In this document: positions 1 through 9,915 of the stretch, one piece after another | Position numbering within the stretch: position 1 is the first letter of the stretch | Layout of the letters: every line of letters begins with the position of its first letter | Assembly: GCA_024275095.1 (NCBI GenBank) | Contig: JAJRZV010000047.1 | Span: 1-64,000, forward strand | Direction: 5' to 3' | Source of the DNA: a bacterium | GTDB lineage: Bacteria > JAJRZV01 | DNA length: 64,000 nt | Program-made: the position numbers and the translations under genes | Notes under the pieces: generated by a model | What the model was told of the DNA's origin: nothing | Seen by the model: only the letters and a program-made list of their open reading frames with translations | The model's database searches: none

Positions 1-2
1 TA

Positions 3-401
3 CCAAACTTGGTAGAGCTTAAAGTTTTGTCACGTAGGGGCAATAAAGCAAAAGCCTATCATAAAGTAAAGGCTTTATGGCTGGAGATGAAATACTATCT
101 CATATACACCATTAACGAAACTCCAGAATCAGTCACAATCAGGTGGACTCTCGATACGGAAAAGAAAAGCGATCTCAAAGACACGCGTGGTTACTGGTAC
201 ATCCACAGGTGGGACAATAACAAAACACTGCTCATTTATTCATCATTCGTTGATTCGGGCAAAAAAATGCCCGAGATAATAGAAAAGCTTGTCATGTCTT
301 TTACTTTACCCCGAGTAATAAAAGGTGTCCGTAAATACGTAGAAAAAGAATCAGTCAACTCTACGAAATCATCTCCGCCGGCTGATGATTTTGGATTCTA
401 A
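3..401 (+). CDS. SRPBCC-fold protein, C-terminal part
   Basis: The reading frame is open from the window edge, so the 5' end lies outside; about 132 codons are visible up to a TAA. The visible part has the pattern of a START/polyketide-cyclase (SRPBCC) domain: a beta-strand region (ITINETPESV... WTLD), then GYWYIHRW and TLLIYSSFVDSG, and a long amphipathic C-terminal helix (PRVIKGVRKYVE). The polar tail (residues ~112-130) is probably disordered. SRPBCC proteins bind hydrophobic ligands or act in ribosome and quinone biology, but nothing here narrows the ligand. An internal TTG at 9 is the first start-like codon but is unlikely to be the real start. The family call rests on pattern only. Confidence 0.5.
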   Translation, partial: PNLVELKVLSRRGNKAKAYHKVKALWLEMKYYLIYTINETPESVTIRWTLDTEKKSDLKDTRGYWYIHRWDNNKTLLIYSSFVDSGKKMPEIIEKLVMSFTLPRVIKGVRKYVEKESVNSTKSSPPADDFGF

Positions 402-422
402 TTTCACCCTTTCGATCAGAAG

Positions 423-2213
423 CTATACATTGCTATTGTTGTAACTGCTTACGGCCCTTTCATAGGCAGCAATCAATTCTGAATGGCTGATAGTACCCAA
501 AAAATCACCTTCATCGGAAAGTACCGGAAGTTCTTCTACACCCGAGCGGATAAAATAAGTTAATGCTTTGTGAAGGGTATCAGAAGGTTTCAAAACCGGC
601 ACATCATCACGAACAAGATCATTAACCATTACAATTTCGTGCATCTCTTTACGGGTTCCAGGGTGCATAATCGCTCGTAAATCATCCATATACACCAATC
701 CAAGAAAATTTCCTTCAATATCCATTACAGGAAAACTCTGGCGACCAGTAGATGTGGCCAGGCGGAACACGTCTTCGATGGTCATATCAGGACGTAATGT
801 GATGCGATCCTGCGGAAGATGCGTGGCTCCCATAACGGTAATGCTATCCAAGACATCCACCATAAAATCCTGTCGGTGCGACTGCGAATCCTTTTTGGAA
901 TACACCTGAGCCTCGTATATGGTCCAGTTCCCGGAAAAGAAAAAACTGAAAAAGCTGGCCGCGGTTATCGGTACAAGAAGGTCATAGTTTCCTGTAAGTT
1001 CGGCAATCATGATAATGGTAGCAAGTGGTACCTTTGCCACACATGCAAAAAAGCTCCCCATGCCCACCAGCACGAAAGCACCTGTACTGATTTGAATGTT
1101 GGGTAAAATAATCTTCAATAAATGTCCATAAACGCCACCCAGCGCAGCACCAATGGCAAACGAAGGAGCATACAGCCCACCTGACGCTCCCGCACCGAGT
1201 GTGAACGAGGTTGCCACAATCTTTAAAAGCGCAAAAACAATGAGCATCTTTAAACCAAGATGTTCATTGAGCATTTCCTGAACCCATCCGTAACCATCTG
1301 ATGAAACAGCAGGTATTACCGCTATGCAAAATCCAACCACGATGGCTCCCAAAAACGGTGTAAGAAATCTGGGTATCATGCTGCGCGTGAACACTGTGTG
1401 CACACTACGCAGCAAGCGCGAATAGAAGTATCCAAAAGGAATCATGAAAAAGCCCATAAGTGCAAAAACAGGCACGTGGATAATGCTGAACTGGTAAGAT
1501 GGTGTGGTAAAGATAGGACTCCAGGTATCAAACAGGCCATACACCACATAGGCTGCTATGGAAGCGACAATAATGTGGGTAAGTGCTTCTGTTTCCAATT
1601 CCGCTGACCGGTAAAGAACCTCGGCGGCAAATATCGCACCTCCAATAGGAGCCTTAAATATTGCACCCACACCTGCTCCCGCACCTGCCAGCGTAAACAT
1701 GCGTTTTTCACGATCGGTCAATCTAAATACAGATGAAAGAACCCCTGCCACACCGGCACCAATTTGGGAAATTGGACCTTCTTTCCCGGCTGAACCACCC
1801 GTCCCAATAACCAGAGCAGAGGCCAGGGCTTTAATAACAGGTGTCGTAATGGAACTTTTAATGCGACCGGTATGAAACGAATGAATCATGTAATCCGTGC
1901 CGTCTCCCATCGCCTCTGGAGCTGTAAGGTACACCACAATTCCAGATATAAGAGCACCTGCTGCCACAATTGCTATCAAGCCCCACATGGGCCCCCAAAA
2001 GGTAACGGTTGCACCCTTGATAATATGTGGTTCTGCATAACCACCAATGTCATAGAGGAGAGACTTCTTTGCCAGATGAACAACCTGGGCAAACACATAA
2101 GCCATAAAACCCGAAACCATACCCACAAACACAGCAAAGCCAGCTCCCCGCATCGAAAGGGACTTTCGCAGTTGTTTGAATGAAAAGCGGCCCGTCTTAT
2201 TATCTTTCTTCAC
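423..2213 (-). CDS. CLC-type chloride channel/antiporter with C-terminal CBS pair
   Basis: A 596-residue polytopic membrane protein of the CLC family, which conducts chloride or exchanges it for protons across the inner membrane. The selectivity-filter signature GKEGPISQIG is at residues 143-152 and keeps the gating glutamate. The usual GSGIP loop appears as GDGTD near residue 103. The third signature is GASGGLYAPS near 345. Residues ~460-590 form two CBS domains (FPVMD..GNFLGLVYMDDL and LPVLSDEGDFLGTISHSEL), which in this family bind adenine nucleotides and modulate gating. Length is typical for a bacterial CLC plus CBS pair. It ends next to the SRPBCC gene (convergent) and has a repeat-rich gap upstream. 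Its physiological ion is not decidable from sequence. Confidence 0.9.
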   Translation of the reverse strand: MKKDNKTGRFSFKQLRKSLSMRGAGFAVFVGMVSGFMAYVFAQVVHLAKKSLLYDIGGYAEPHIIKGATVTFWGPMWGLIAIVAAGALISGIVVYLTAPEAMGDGTDYMIHSFHTGRIKSSITTPVIKALASALVIGTGGSAGKEGPISQIGAGVAGVLSSVFRLTDREKRMFTLAGAGAGVGAIFKAPIGGAIFAAEVLYRSAELETEALTHIIVASIAAYVVYGLFDTWSPIFTTPSYQFSIIHVPVFALMGFFMIPFGYFYSRLLRSVHTVFTRSMIPRFLTPFLGAIVVGFCIAVIPAVSSDGYGWVQEMLNEHLGLKMLIVFALLKIVATSFTLGAGASGGLYAPSFAIGAALGGVYGHLLKIILPNIQISTGAFVLVGMGSFFACVAKVPLATIIMIAELTGNYDLLVPITAASFFSFFFSGNWTIYEAQVYSKKDSQSHRQDFMVDVLDSITVMGATHLPQDRITLRPDMTIEDVFRLATSTGRQSFPVMDIEGNFLGLVYMDDLRAIMHPGTRKEMHEIVMVNDLVRDDVPVLKPSDTLHKALTYFIRSGVEELPVLSDEGDFLGTISHSELIAAYERAVSSYNNSNV

Positions 2214-2249
2214 TTCTCTTTATACACCGGAAGTTTTGTTTCCTTATTA

Positions 2250-2430
2250 TTCTCCTCGCTGCCTCCAATTGCAAGAACCTCTACCCCCGTTTGCTTCGCC
2301 ACCGCTCGCATGACGGGGTAAAAAAAGCGGGAGTCGCAATGACACTCCCCCAGTCGTTACGAGTAAATCCCCTGCATCGCGGGAAACGACCGAAGCAATC
2401 TCTATGGATTGCACGGGAAACCTTAGTGTG
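2250..2430. repeat. Degenerate interspersed GAAGCAATCT/TCGCAATGAC repeat
   Basis: This gap between the CLC gene and cobN holds no plausible gene. It contains several copies, on both strands, of short words such as GTTTGCTTCGCC, GCTCGCATGACGGGG, GTCGCAATGACA and CCGAAGCAATCTC. The same word family recurs at about 13,985-14,120. Such sequences resemble the dispersed REP/MITE-like elements found in many bacterial genomes. This copy looks decayed, and no clean terminal inverted repeat can be traced. Confidence 0.45.
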
Positions 2431-2457
2431 AAAAATCGAGACCAGCCCCCGGGGAAT

Positions 2458-5400
2458 TTACTCGGCTGTACTTTCCATTTTCAAAAGAATTTCCTGTAAA
2501 GCCTCCACTCTTTCCGGAGAAGCAGACCAGTAACCACGATGTTGAGCCTCAACAAGCAACTCTACAAGCCGGATTGCCGCGTAAATGTTATTAGCCTGTA
2601 ATCTCTTACGCACATCTTCATTAAAAACAAACGTTTCAGCTACTTCATCAAATATCCATTCTTTTACATGCCCTGTAGTCGCGGCAAAACCCAGGAGGTA
2701 TTCCATCCTATCCTTGATCTTCTTTGCACCGTGAAAATCATGCTCCAGCAACCCTTCTATCCACAGTGGATTGAATATGCGTGTTCTTGCTGCTCTATCT
2801 ATCGCTTCAGAAAGAGTAAGTACTTCGACGTCTTCAGTAGTATCAATAACCATCACATCTGCCCGTTCACTCTTGCGTACTTCTACAGCCTTGGCAAGTC
2901 CTCCAAGAAATTCGTAGTAATGGTCAAGATCAGTAATGTCATATTCCACGTTGTCTCTCTCCTGCGTTACAACATCAACATTCGTGAGCACCATATTGAA
3001 AGCTTCATTCTGTTTTTCCACGCGTCCTCTGAAATAAGCATGATTCATACTCTCTTCATAGCTACGTGCAAGTTCGTCTTCACTTTTCCAGCAACCCGTC
3101 TCCACGAGTGTACGCATCGAGGTTGCATATTCAGATGGAGAGGGGCCGAAAACGCGTGCCAGCGCGAAATCTCCTAACTTTTCTTTTGCTTGGAAATAAT
3201 GCTTTTTTACAAAATTCATCTCCGGCGGTTCGTCAAGAAAGGCTACAATCTCCACCGCCCGGTTGATAAGGTCAACATGAGTGTGAAAGGTGTCTCTGAA
3301 TATACCGCATATAGTTACAGCCACATCTATACGCGGCCTGCCGAGTTTCTCCAAAGGAATCACCTCTAACTCCTTGAACCACGGGCTCTTTTTATGTATG
3401 AGTCTCACTCCCAGAAGTGCCAGTATCATTGCAATGGTATCTCCACCCGTCTTCATGGTTTCAAAACCCCAAAGGACAACACCCACGGTTTCCGGCCACC
3501 TTCCCTCCCGCTTCCGGTATGCATTCAACAACATCTCTGCAGCCTGCCTCCCCCGGGCTTCGGCTGTTACAGTTGGAACGAGTCGTGGATCAAAAGCATA
3601 CATGGCTCTTCCGGCAGGATATACTTCCGGGTCGCGTACAGGGTCACCTCCTCGAGCCGGCATAACAAATCGCCCACACAGCGCGTCGAGCAATGCCCTG
3701 CTTTCACAAAAATCCCGGGTTGCAGCGGCTACTTGATTAATGAAAGCAACGTAATCCTTCGGTAGCCATTCTGGGGCACGGCCATTGAGCACGGCGGTAA
3801 TTACTTTTCTTGCCGTATTTTCCAGTTCATGTTCCGCGTGCGTATTTTTGATTTTTCCCCACTCCGTTCCCTTGCGTTCAGCCAAAAACCTGAATAATGA
3901 CGGGACATCACGGTCTATGCGTAATACCGCAAGAAGGAACTCCTCCAGATCCTCGCTCGAAGGTTTCCTATCCATTATGTGAAGTCCTCGAGTAATAAGC
4001 GTGCGCTTCATTTTGAAGAGCCTCTTTCTCAAAGTTTCCACGTCTGGTTCCATGTGCAAGTGGTTGACCACATCCTTTATTTCCTGGAGCACTTTTTCAT
4101 CACGGGTGGTGTCATACTCATTTAACAAATTCTCCAGGACTAAATACTCGCCATAAAGACCGGCACATCTCATGGGCGGGGAGGCATGTGAAACACACAG
4201 TGCGAGCGAACGTCTCTTGGCAATGGTTGACTCCGATGTGTTGCCTATCCAGTAGTAGTAAATATGAGGCATGCTTCCAATGAGAAGTGCTGGATAACAC
4301 TCTCTCGAAAGAGCTGCTTCCTTACCTTTGGTAAACTCCAGTGTCCCGTGCATACCAAAATGTATAATTGCATCCGCTCTGAACTCCCTTTCCAGGAACA
4401 TATAATAGGCAAGGTACTGATGGTGTGGAGGAAGTTCCCTGTCATGATATGCTTTTTCCGGATCCTCATGTACGCCCCTGGCAGGCTGTACCCCCAGGAA
4501 AATATTGCCAAGAACAACTCCTGGAATAAGGATATCTGTACCATCAACCATTATATCTCCTGGCGGAGGTCCCCAGTGGCTTACTACTTCTTTTTGAACC
4601 TTCACCGGCAGAGCCCTGAACCACTGAAGATATTTATCCAGTGGGACGCGAAGACGGGACTTTCTAACATACGCAGGACTATTTACAATGCCTTCGGCCA
4701 GGAAAAGCTCCTCTAACGGCCTATCTGGTAAATCAACTTTGTATCCTTCCTCTCCCAGCTTCTCCAGAAACACCCGAAGACTTTTGAACACATCAAGGTA
4801 TCCCGCTTCTCCTATACTGTACTCGCCGGGAGGATAATCGTAAGTGATAACAGCAATACGCTTTTCACTGTTGGATGCAAAACGTAAATGCAACCACCGT
4901 TTGATACGTGCGGCCAAAGCGCGAACTCCGTCCTCCAGCACCTTCACTTTCTTAACCTTACCCAACAATTCATCATCTTCGCTCTCCAGACACGCAACAA
5001 ATACGGGCTCAATGGCCCCGTCAATTTCTGGAAGCGTCATGTTAAGCACTATTTCCAGAGGGCTCATCCCGGCCGGTTCCTCTTCCCACTTTTTCCTGTC
5101 TGTTTCATAGGTTCTTACAGGTACAATATAAGGAGCATTTAACTTTGAAAGAAATTCATACGTGGGTTCCGGTTCTCCTCCATAGGGCCCTCCGTGCAGG
5201 CGAAAATACTGCATATTTACAAACAGATCCACATCCTTCAGGTACTTGTTCACTGCTTCGATATTGTGTTCTACCTTGGAAAAAGCAAAAATCAGGTTCA
5301 CATCTTCCTTCAACTCCGCGTACAGAGCCTCTGCAACAGGCCGTGTATCATCAAAATGCATTCCACCGTAAAGTAACACGCCCACCGTGGGTTTGTGTGA

Positions 5401-6075
5401 TGAAAAACCGATCCGGTGTTTATAAACGTCCAGATTTTCACACACACCTTCACCAGGAACGTACAACCCTATGGCCGGACGCCGCACAGGGGCTGGAACT
5501 TTGCCAATCTGTTTCACGCACGCATAATGCTTCAGCAAAAACAATATGAGATTCTTCAGATTTTCTGCATCACCCTCGGTGTAATACTCCTGAGCCAGCA
5601 CCCAGTTACGCATATCTTTCAGCATGCCAACAGGTACAATTGCTCCGAGCCTTCTTACAATCGCTGAAAACTTCCTGGCTTTCATATAAGAATGTATATC
5701 GAATTCTTTTTCACGTTCTGGAGTAAACACTCTACTTCCGTCAAACCTACCCATGCGTGTCAGTGCGAAAATATGACTGCTGCCTCCTATCAAGGTAACA
5801 ATGGTTTTATTCTTACTTCCCGCAAGCATCCGAGGAAGTTCCCGACCCACCCGCGTTTCACCCCTCACATCGACAAGGATAATATCTGAGCCGGATATTG
5901 CTCTCTCCAGCGGTTCCAACGAAACATCACCTTTCTCGTAATCATCGAAATACACCTTTTGAACACGCACGATATCCCCGTATTCACGGCGTACCATACC
6001 TACTGCCTCACGCAGGCTCAATGTATTGTTGATGGTACTCAGCAAAAGGATTCGACACACACGCGAAGCCATCAC
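2458..6075 (-). CDS. cobN: Cobaltochelatase CobN / Mg-chelatase H-type large subunit
   Basis: A 1205-residue protein of the CobN/BchH family, the porphyrin- or corrin-binding subunit of an ATP-dependent metal chelatase. The conserved core [19 protein letters not shown] is near residue 575, preceded by the [17 protein letters not shown] block; the [11 protein letters not shown] block follows near 870. Length matches CobN (~1200). The start is GTG at 6075 or the adjacent ATG at 6072. Either one overlaps the stop codon of the upstream chlI-D gene, so the two are translationally coupled. No bacteriochlorophyll or other corrin genes are in the window. Cobalt insertion for cobalamin is therefore more likely than Mg insertion, by inference only. 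No cobalamin riboswitch was seen upstream of the pair. Confidence 0.9.
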   Translation of the reverse strand: MMASRVCRILLLSTINNTLSLREAVGMVRREYGDIVRVQKVYFDDYEKGDVSLEPLERAISGSDIILVDVRGETRVGRELPRMLAGSKNKTIVTLIGGSSHIFALTRMGRFDGSRVFTPEREKEFDIHSYMKARKFSAIVRRLGAIVPVGMLKDMRNWVLAQEYYTEGDAENLKNLILFLLKHYACVKQIGKVPAPVRRPAIGLYVPGEGVCENLDVYKHRIGFSSHKPTVGVLLYGGMHFDDTRPVAEALYAELKEDVNLIFAFSKVEHNIEAVNKYLKDVDLFVNMQYFRLHGGPYGGEPEPTYEFLSKLNAPYIVPVRTYETDRKKWEEEPAGMSPLEIVLNMTLPEIDGAIEPVFVACLESEDDELLGKVKKVKVLEDGVRALAARIKRWLHLRFASNSEKRIAVITYDYPPGEYSIGEAGYLDVFKSLRVFLEKLGEEGYKVDLPDRPLEELFLAEGIVNSPAYVRKSRLRVPLDKYLQWFRALPVKVQKEVVSHWGPPPGDIMVDGTDILIPGVVLGNIFLGVQPARGVHEDPEKAYHDRELPPHHQYLAYYMFLEREFRADAIIHFGMHGTLEFTKGKEAALSRECYPALLIGSMPHIYYYWIGNTSESTIAKRRSLALCVSHASPPMRCAGLYGEYLVLENLLNEYDTTRDEKVLQEIKDVVNHLHMEPDVETLRKRLFKMKRTLITRGLHIMDRKPSSEDLEEFLLAVLRIDRDVPSLFRFLAERKGTEWGKIKNTHAEHELENTARKVITAVLNGRAPEWLPKDYVAFINQVAAATRDFCESRALLDALCGRFVMPARGGDPVRDPEVYPAGRAMYAFDPRLVPTVTAEARGRQAAEMLLNAYRKREGRWPETVGVVLWGFETMKTGGDTIAMILALLGVRLIHKKSPWFKELEVIPLEKLGRPRIDVAVTICGIFRDTFHTHVDLINRAVEIVAFLDEPPEMNFVKKHYFQAKEKLGDFALARVFGPSPSEYATSMRTLVETGCWKSEDELARSYEESMNHAYFRGRVEKQNEAFNMVLTNVDVVTQERDNVEYDITDLDHYYEFLGGLAKAVEVRKSERADVMVIDTTEDVEVLTLSEAIDRAARTRIFNPLWIEGLLEHDFHGAKKIKDRMEYLLGFAATTGHVKEWIFDEVAETFVFNEDVRKRLQANNIYAAIRLVELLVEAQHRGYWSASPERVEALQEILLKMESTAE

Positions 6076-7874
6076 ATCAGTTCATCAATATACCACAATG
6101 GTGCATCCAGCACTTTTGCCATTTTTTCCAGAGTACCGACACTCCGGGCACGAGGTTCCGTATTAATAATAATAAATTCTGTCTCTCCTCTCGCAGCAGC
6201 AATAATTTCCAGGTCTTCATCTAAACTGCTCTTCATAAACACATTACACCTGCCATCAGAAATAAGGATAACCTTAACACTGTCTCCTCTTTCCTTCCTT
6301 GCTTCCTGAAACGCTGCATAAATAGCGGGAGTAAGCGGAGTTTTACCACCTGTAGGTACACTTTCAAGCATTTCTTCTATCTTCAGCATGTCCGTCGTGG
6401 GAGCAACAAGCAACTCAGGAGTCTCTCTCCGGAAAACCATAAGAGCGACTCTGCTCTTTTTCTCATAAGATCGCCTCAATAATTGCCAGGCCAGTGATTT
6501 TGCAAGTTTCACCTTTCGGTCCATTCGCATGGATGAAGAACAGTCAAGCAAAATGAAGTAGAGACTTCTGCCGCGACCTTTTCTTATTTTTTCCATTAAA
6601 TGTTCAGGTAACACATTCAGGGTTCCTGTTTCCCTCACCGCCCTTTTTACCGTAGCATCCAGCGCCACGTTCCCGGTGTTTTCATTTGCGCGTGCTTTAA
6701 CGTATAAACCCCGTCTCCCTTCGGTGGGGTGCTTATCCCAACCCTCTTTTTCTCCACGCATTCCTTGAATGAGCGGGTCCACTTTAAATTTCCTATTCTT
6801 CTGAAAATCGAAAATCTCTTCTGTATAAGTATTATTTTGATTCTCCTCCTTCAGGAGCTGACGAATTGCATCACGTGAAAGCGATCTTTCTCTTTCAAAA
6901 GGTTGCTGACGCATCCGGTGAGGAAGAGCAAGAAGCGCTGCCTCCTCCACGTCTTCCTCTGTTACAAAATTTCTTCCGTTTAGAGCTGCAAGCGCTCTCG
7001 CAGTTTTTTCCATTACAATGTCTGCTCTGTGAGTGCGTACACCAAGGGCCGAGGTAATCCGTACAATGCGCTCAAGAAGCGGAACCGGAATATCAACATC
7101 AGGTAGCAATTCGCGTGCTCTTATGATAGTGTCCCTCAGCAGTTCCTCTTCGTGGGCAAATTCCTCATTAAACCGCCATGGATCTTCATCAAATCGTCTT
7201 CTATACTCCATAACTCTCAGTCTTTCTTCCGGAGAGGATAAAGCCTCAACTTCCACACACAGGCCAAAACGGTCCAGTATCTGAGGTCGCAGGTTCCCCT
7301 CTTCAGGATTCATGGTGCCTACCAGTATAAAACGTGATGGATGATAAAAGGAGACGCCTTCCCGCTCCACAATGTTCACCCCCATAGCAGCGGCATCGAG
7401 CAGAATATTTACCAGGTGATCATCGAGCAGATTCACTTCATCGATGTAAAGGATATTCCTGTTTGCCCTTGCAAGAAGGCCGGGCTCGAAGGCTTTGATA
7501 CCATCTTTGAGTACACGCTTGATATCCAGCATACCTACCACCATGTCCTCAGTAGCCGAAAGAGGCATATCAACCACTTCCATTTTCTTCTCAATCTCCG
7601 GAAGAGACCCTTCCTCCCTGTAACGCTCCTGGCACCGCATGCACATAAACTGGACATTTGACGGATGACAGTTAAAAGAACATCCCTGGACAACCTTGAT
7701 GGGAGGAAGAAGCCGGGCCAGTGCACGCACAGCAGTGGATTTACCTGTACCTTTATCTCCCTTGATGAGCACTCCTGCAATGGTCGAGTCTACCGCATTG
7801 AGAAGCAGAGCCTGCTTCATCCGCTCCTGCCCCACTATGGCAGGAAAGGGAAACACGGGGAATTTGTGATACAC
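6072..7874 (-). CDS. Chelatase ATPase: ChlI/BchI AAA+ domain fused to ChlD/BchD VWA domain
   Basis: A 600-residue protein combining the small and medium subunits of Mg/Co chelatase. The AAA+ half carries Walker [10 protein letters not shown] (residues 39-47), a Cys-rich insertion ([17 protein letters not shown], ~65-81) seen in this ChlI/D subgroup, Walker [11 protein letters not shown] (~143) and the sensor GTMNPEEG. A variable linker follows (~340-390). The C-terminal integrin-I/VWA domain has a MIDAS DCSSSM near residue 445 and a TGGKTPL motif. It hydrolyses ATP to drive metal insertion by CobN. The GTG start at 7874 is supported by AGGAGGT seven bases upstream. In related chlD genes, separate I and D products can arise by frameshifting; no obvious slippery heptamer was found here. 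Confidence 0.9.
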   Translation of the reverse strand: MYHKFPVFPFPAIVGQERMKQALLLNAVDSTIAGVLIKGDKGTGKSTAVRALARLLPPIKVVQGCSFNCHPSNVQFMCMRCQERYREEGSLPEIEKKMEVVDMPLSATEDMVVGMLDIKRVLKDGIKAFEPGLLARANRNILYIDEVNLLDDHLVNILLDAAAMGVNIVEREGVSFYHPSRFILVGTMNPEEGNLRPQILDRFGLCVEVEALSSPEERLRVMEYRRRFDEDPWRFNEEFAHEEELLRDTIIRARELLPDVDIPVPLLERIVRITSALGVRTHRADIVMEKTARALAALNGRNFVTEEDVEEAALLALPHRMRQQPFERERSLSRDAIRQLLKEENQNNTYTEEIFDFQKNRKFKVDPLIQGMRGEKEGWDKHPTEGRRGLYVKARANENTGNVALDATVKRAVRETGTLNVLPEHLMEKIRKGRGRSLYFILLDCSSSMRMDRKVKLAKSLAWQLLRRSYEKKSRVALMVFRRETPELLVAPTTDMLKIEEMLESVPTGGKTPLTPAIYAAFQEARKERGDSVKVILISDGRCNVFMKSSLDEDLEIIAAARGETEFIIINTEPRARSVGTLEKMAKVLDAPLWYIDELM

Positions 7875-8054
7875 GCGCAGACCTCCTGATTACCAAATGA
7901 TCACACGAATATGATTTACAGTAATACTGATCACTTTATCAATCAAGAAGCTCGCCACAGAATATTCATGAATCACTTACTACCCATCCTTGTAATATCA
8001 ATACCGTCTTTATTACCATTAAATCACAGAAAAAAATTGATTAACTTCCAGACC

Positions 8055-9290
8055 ATGCTCAAACCAAAGTTGAGACCACTGGACGTGAGGCCTGTTTTTC
8101 AGGGCAAACAGCGTCTTCTTATGCTGCGTGACCCTCTGGGAATTGCCAGCAGAGAAATTTTTCTGCCTGCGGAAATAGGACCCCTCTTGCATTTGATGGA
8201 CGGGACAAGGGACGCGCGAGACCTTTCGATTTCGCTCTCGCTTCGGTTTGGACAGCACATATCCCCTGCAGATATTCAGCAACTTATCAACGTGCTTGAC
8301 CGTGAACTTCTCCTGGACAATGATAATTTTCGAACTCAGCAGCAGAAAATCCTGGAAGAATTTCGTCAGGCCCCTTTTCGTCCCATGAACTGTGCAGGGA
8401 GTTCCTATCCTGAAAATCCTGACACCCTCGCGAAAACCCTTCAGAATTACGTAGAAAAAGCCTGCAGTGATACACCCAGCATTCCCGAAATTTCCCCCAC
8501 CAAAAAGATCCTCGGACTCATCTGTCCACACATCGACTTCCAGAGAGGCTGGCGAGTTTATGCGCGTGTATGGCACCAGGCCAAACAGGCTTTTATCAAC
8601 GCAGATACAGTCATCATTATAGGCACTGATCACTACGGCACTGATGAGTCAGGAGTAACTCTTACGTACCAGTCATATGCCACACCATGGGGAGTACTCC
8701 CCACCCACAGGGATGCAGTTGAATACATAGCGCATACAGTAGGTGAAGATACTGCATTTGCCGGTGAACTTCGACACAAGGGAGAGCACTCTATCGAGCT
8801 TGCTGCTGTGTGGCTTCACTTTATCCGGGAGGGTAAAGCCTGTCACCTTATACCTATTCTTACAGGTACATTCCAAATCGAAAAAAATAAAGATCCACAC
8901 ACCGAGTCTTTAATCAATCCGATTGTGGAAAAAACGTGTCAGGTTATTTCAAAAATTGCCGAAGACCTCCAGGCACCAATTGTCTCAGCAGCGGACCTCT
9001 CCCATGTCGGCCCTGCATTTGGAGGGCCTCCACTCGACCTCAGAGAAAGCGCCCGGCTGAAAGACACAGATGCACGGCTCCTTGAGTACATTACCAGGTG
9101 TGATGCTACAGGTTTTTTCGCAGAAATATGCCGCACACAGAATGAAACTCATGTGTGTGGTGTCTCTGCCATTTTCACGCTCATGAGAGCGTTGAAATCT
9201 GCAAGGGGAACTGTAATTGACTATCAGCGATGTCCAGCGGATGAAAACGGCCTGTCCGCAGTGACAATTTGCGGCGCCATTTTTTCATAA
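8055..9290 (+). CDS. Memo-family protein (AmmeMemoRadiSam system protein B type)
   Basis: About 411 residues. The C-terminal two thirds (from GLICPHIDFQRG near residue 155) is a Memo domain, related to extradiol dioxygenases. It carries the conserved block TVIIIGTDHYGTD, a GEHSIEL segment with the usual H-x-E pattern and SAADLSHVGPAFGG. The first ~120 residues are a PqqD-like helical region (LLHLMDGTRDARDLS). Members co-occur with AMMECR1 and radical-SAM genes, but neither partner is here. The open frame extends upstream to an ATG at 7911; that extension is low-complexity and AT-rich, so I prefer ATG 8055 (MLKPKLRPLDVRP). No clear Shine-Dalgarno supports either start. The biochemical role of this family is unsettled. 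Confidence 0.85.
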   Translation: MLKPKLRPLDVRPVFQGKQRLLMLRDPLGIASREIFLPAEIGPLLHLMDGTRDARDLSISLSLRFGQHISPADIQQLINVLDRELLLDNDNFRTQQQKILEEFRQAPFRPMNCAGSSYPENPDTLAKTLQNYVEKACSDTPSIPEISPTKKILGLICPHIDFQRGWRVYARVWHQAKQAFINADTVIIIGTDHYGTDESGVTLTYQSYATPWGVLPTHRDAVEYIAHTVGEDTAFAGELRHKGEHSIELAAVWLHFIREGKACHLIPILTGTFQIEKNKDPHTESLINPIVEKTCQVISKIAEDLQAPIVSAADLSHVGPAFGGPPLDLRESARLKDTDARLLEYITRCDATGFFAEICRTQNETHVCGVSAIFTLMRALKSARGTVIDYQRCPADENGLSAVTICGAIFS

Positions 9291-9452
9291 AACACGGCGT
9301 CAAATTCGGCTTCTCTACTTCTTTTTACTACCCAACTCCTCAAAAAAATACTCTGGCGCAACTTAGCACATGCGTCAAAAAAGCGTTTTTGAACAAAAAT
9401 TATTCGAAACAAATACCAACAAGCGGGGTGAATTGAAATAGATTCGATATTA

Positions 9453-9469
9453 TTGACACATTGTGTCAA
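9453..9469. promoter_or_regulatory. Perfect 17-bp palindromic operator
   Basis: TTGACACA-T-TGTGTCAA is a perfect inverted repeat nine bases upstream of the -35 element at 9478. Related half-sites lie nearby: GGCGTCAA at 9296-9303, TGCGTCAA at 9371-9378, and TTGACGCA at 9487-9494 inside the promoter spacer. The same TTGACGCA word occurs twice upstream of the sigma-54 operon at 44.9 kb. The pattern is what a dimeric regulator would bind. Its identity is unknown; CRP/FNR-like or NtrC-like are both possible. Confidence 0.65.
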
Positions 9470-9477
9470 ACAATGGG

Positions 9478-9506
9478 TTGACATTTTTGACGCACTGCAT
9501 TATATT
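9478..9506 (+). promoter_or_regulatory. Housekeeping-type promoter, TTGACA-N17-TATATT
   Basis: A consensus -35 (TTGACA, 9478-9483) and a near-consensus -10 (TATATT, 9501-9506) are separated by exactly 17 bases. Transcription should start near 9513, about 22 bases before the start codon at 9535. One TTGACGCA half-site lies in the spacer, so a bound regulator there would be expected to block polymerase. Confidence 0.75.
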
Positions 9507-9534
9507 TAAAGTGAAAAATATAGGAGGTGCTGAA

Positions 9535-9882
9535 ATGGCTAAGGCACTGGCATACCGATTGGAAAAAGCAGCAAAAAGGATGTGGGTTCATGGAGAGCAG
9601 CTGGGTAATGTGGCAATATCCCTGGGGGGTGTTGCTCTTGCATTAACCTTCATTGTAATCACGCTCACACTTACAGATGGCGCCTCCGTGGTTCTGAAAA
9701 ACGCGTTTGTGTTCGCCATGACGCTGGTATCTGGAACCTTCGCAGCGCTGGGCCTCATCCTCGCTGACCGTACAAGCAGTGACTACAAGAAACGGGTTGC
9801 TCGGATTATCAACATCATCGCAGGTGCACCCATGTGGTACATTATCGCGGGCGTCACCTATGCTCTGAGCATAATTCACTGA
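9535..9882 (+). CDS. Small membrane protein of unknown function
   Basis: A 115-residue protein starting at ATG 9535, preceded by TAGGAGGTG, an almost perfect ribosome binding site. The basic amphipathic N-terminus (residues 1-25, rich in Lys/Arg) is followed by hydrophobic segments at about 27-48, 55-76 and 93-113, separated by a basic loop (DRTSSDYKKRVAR). I do not recognise the family. It stands alone with its own strong promoter and an elaborate operator region, and the next gene is convergent. The shared operator word links it by inference to the GcvH/HybAB operon at 40.5-44.8 kb. Confidence 0.75.
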   Translation: MAKALAYRLEKAAKRMWVHGEQLGNVAISLGGVALALTFIVITLTLTDGASVVLKNAFVFAMTLVSGTFAALGLILADRTSSDYKKRVARIINIIAGAPMWYIIAGVTYALSIIH

Positions 9883-9915
9883 GCCATGCTGTGCGTCTGT
9901 CACCCGGGGAGGACT

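Noticed and set aside
6780-6870. Programmed frameshift site in the chlI-D linker
   Set aside because: An internal GGAGGAG is present but there is no slippery heptamer and no start codon at a suitable distance.
7875-8054. Cobalamin riboswitch upstream of the chelatase genes
   Set aside because: None of the conserved B12-box sequence could be found; the leader is AT-rich and short.
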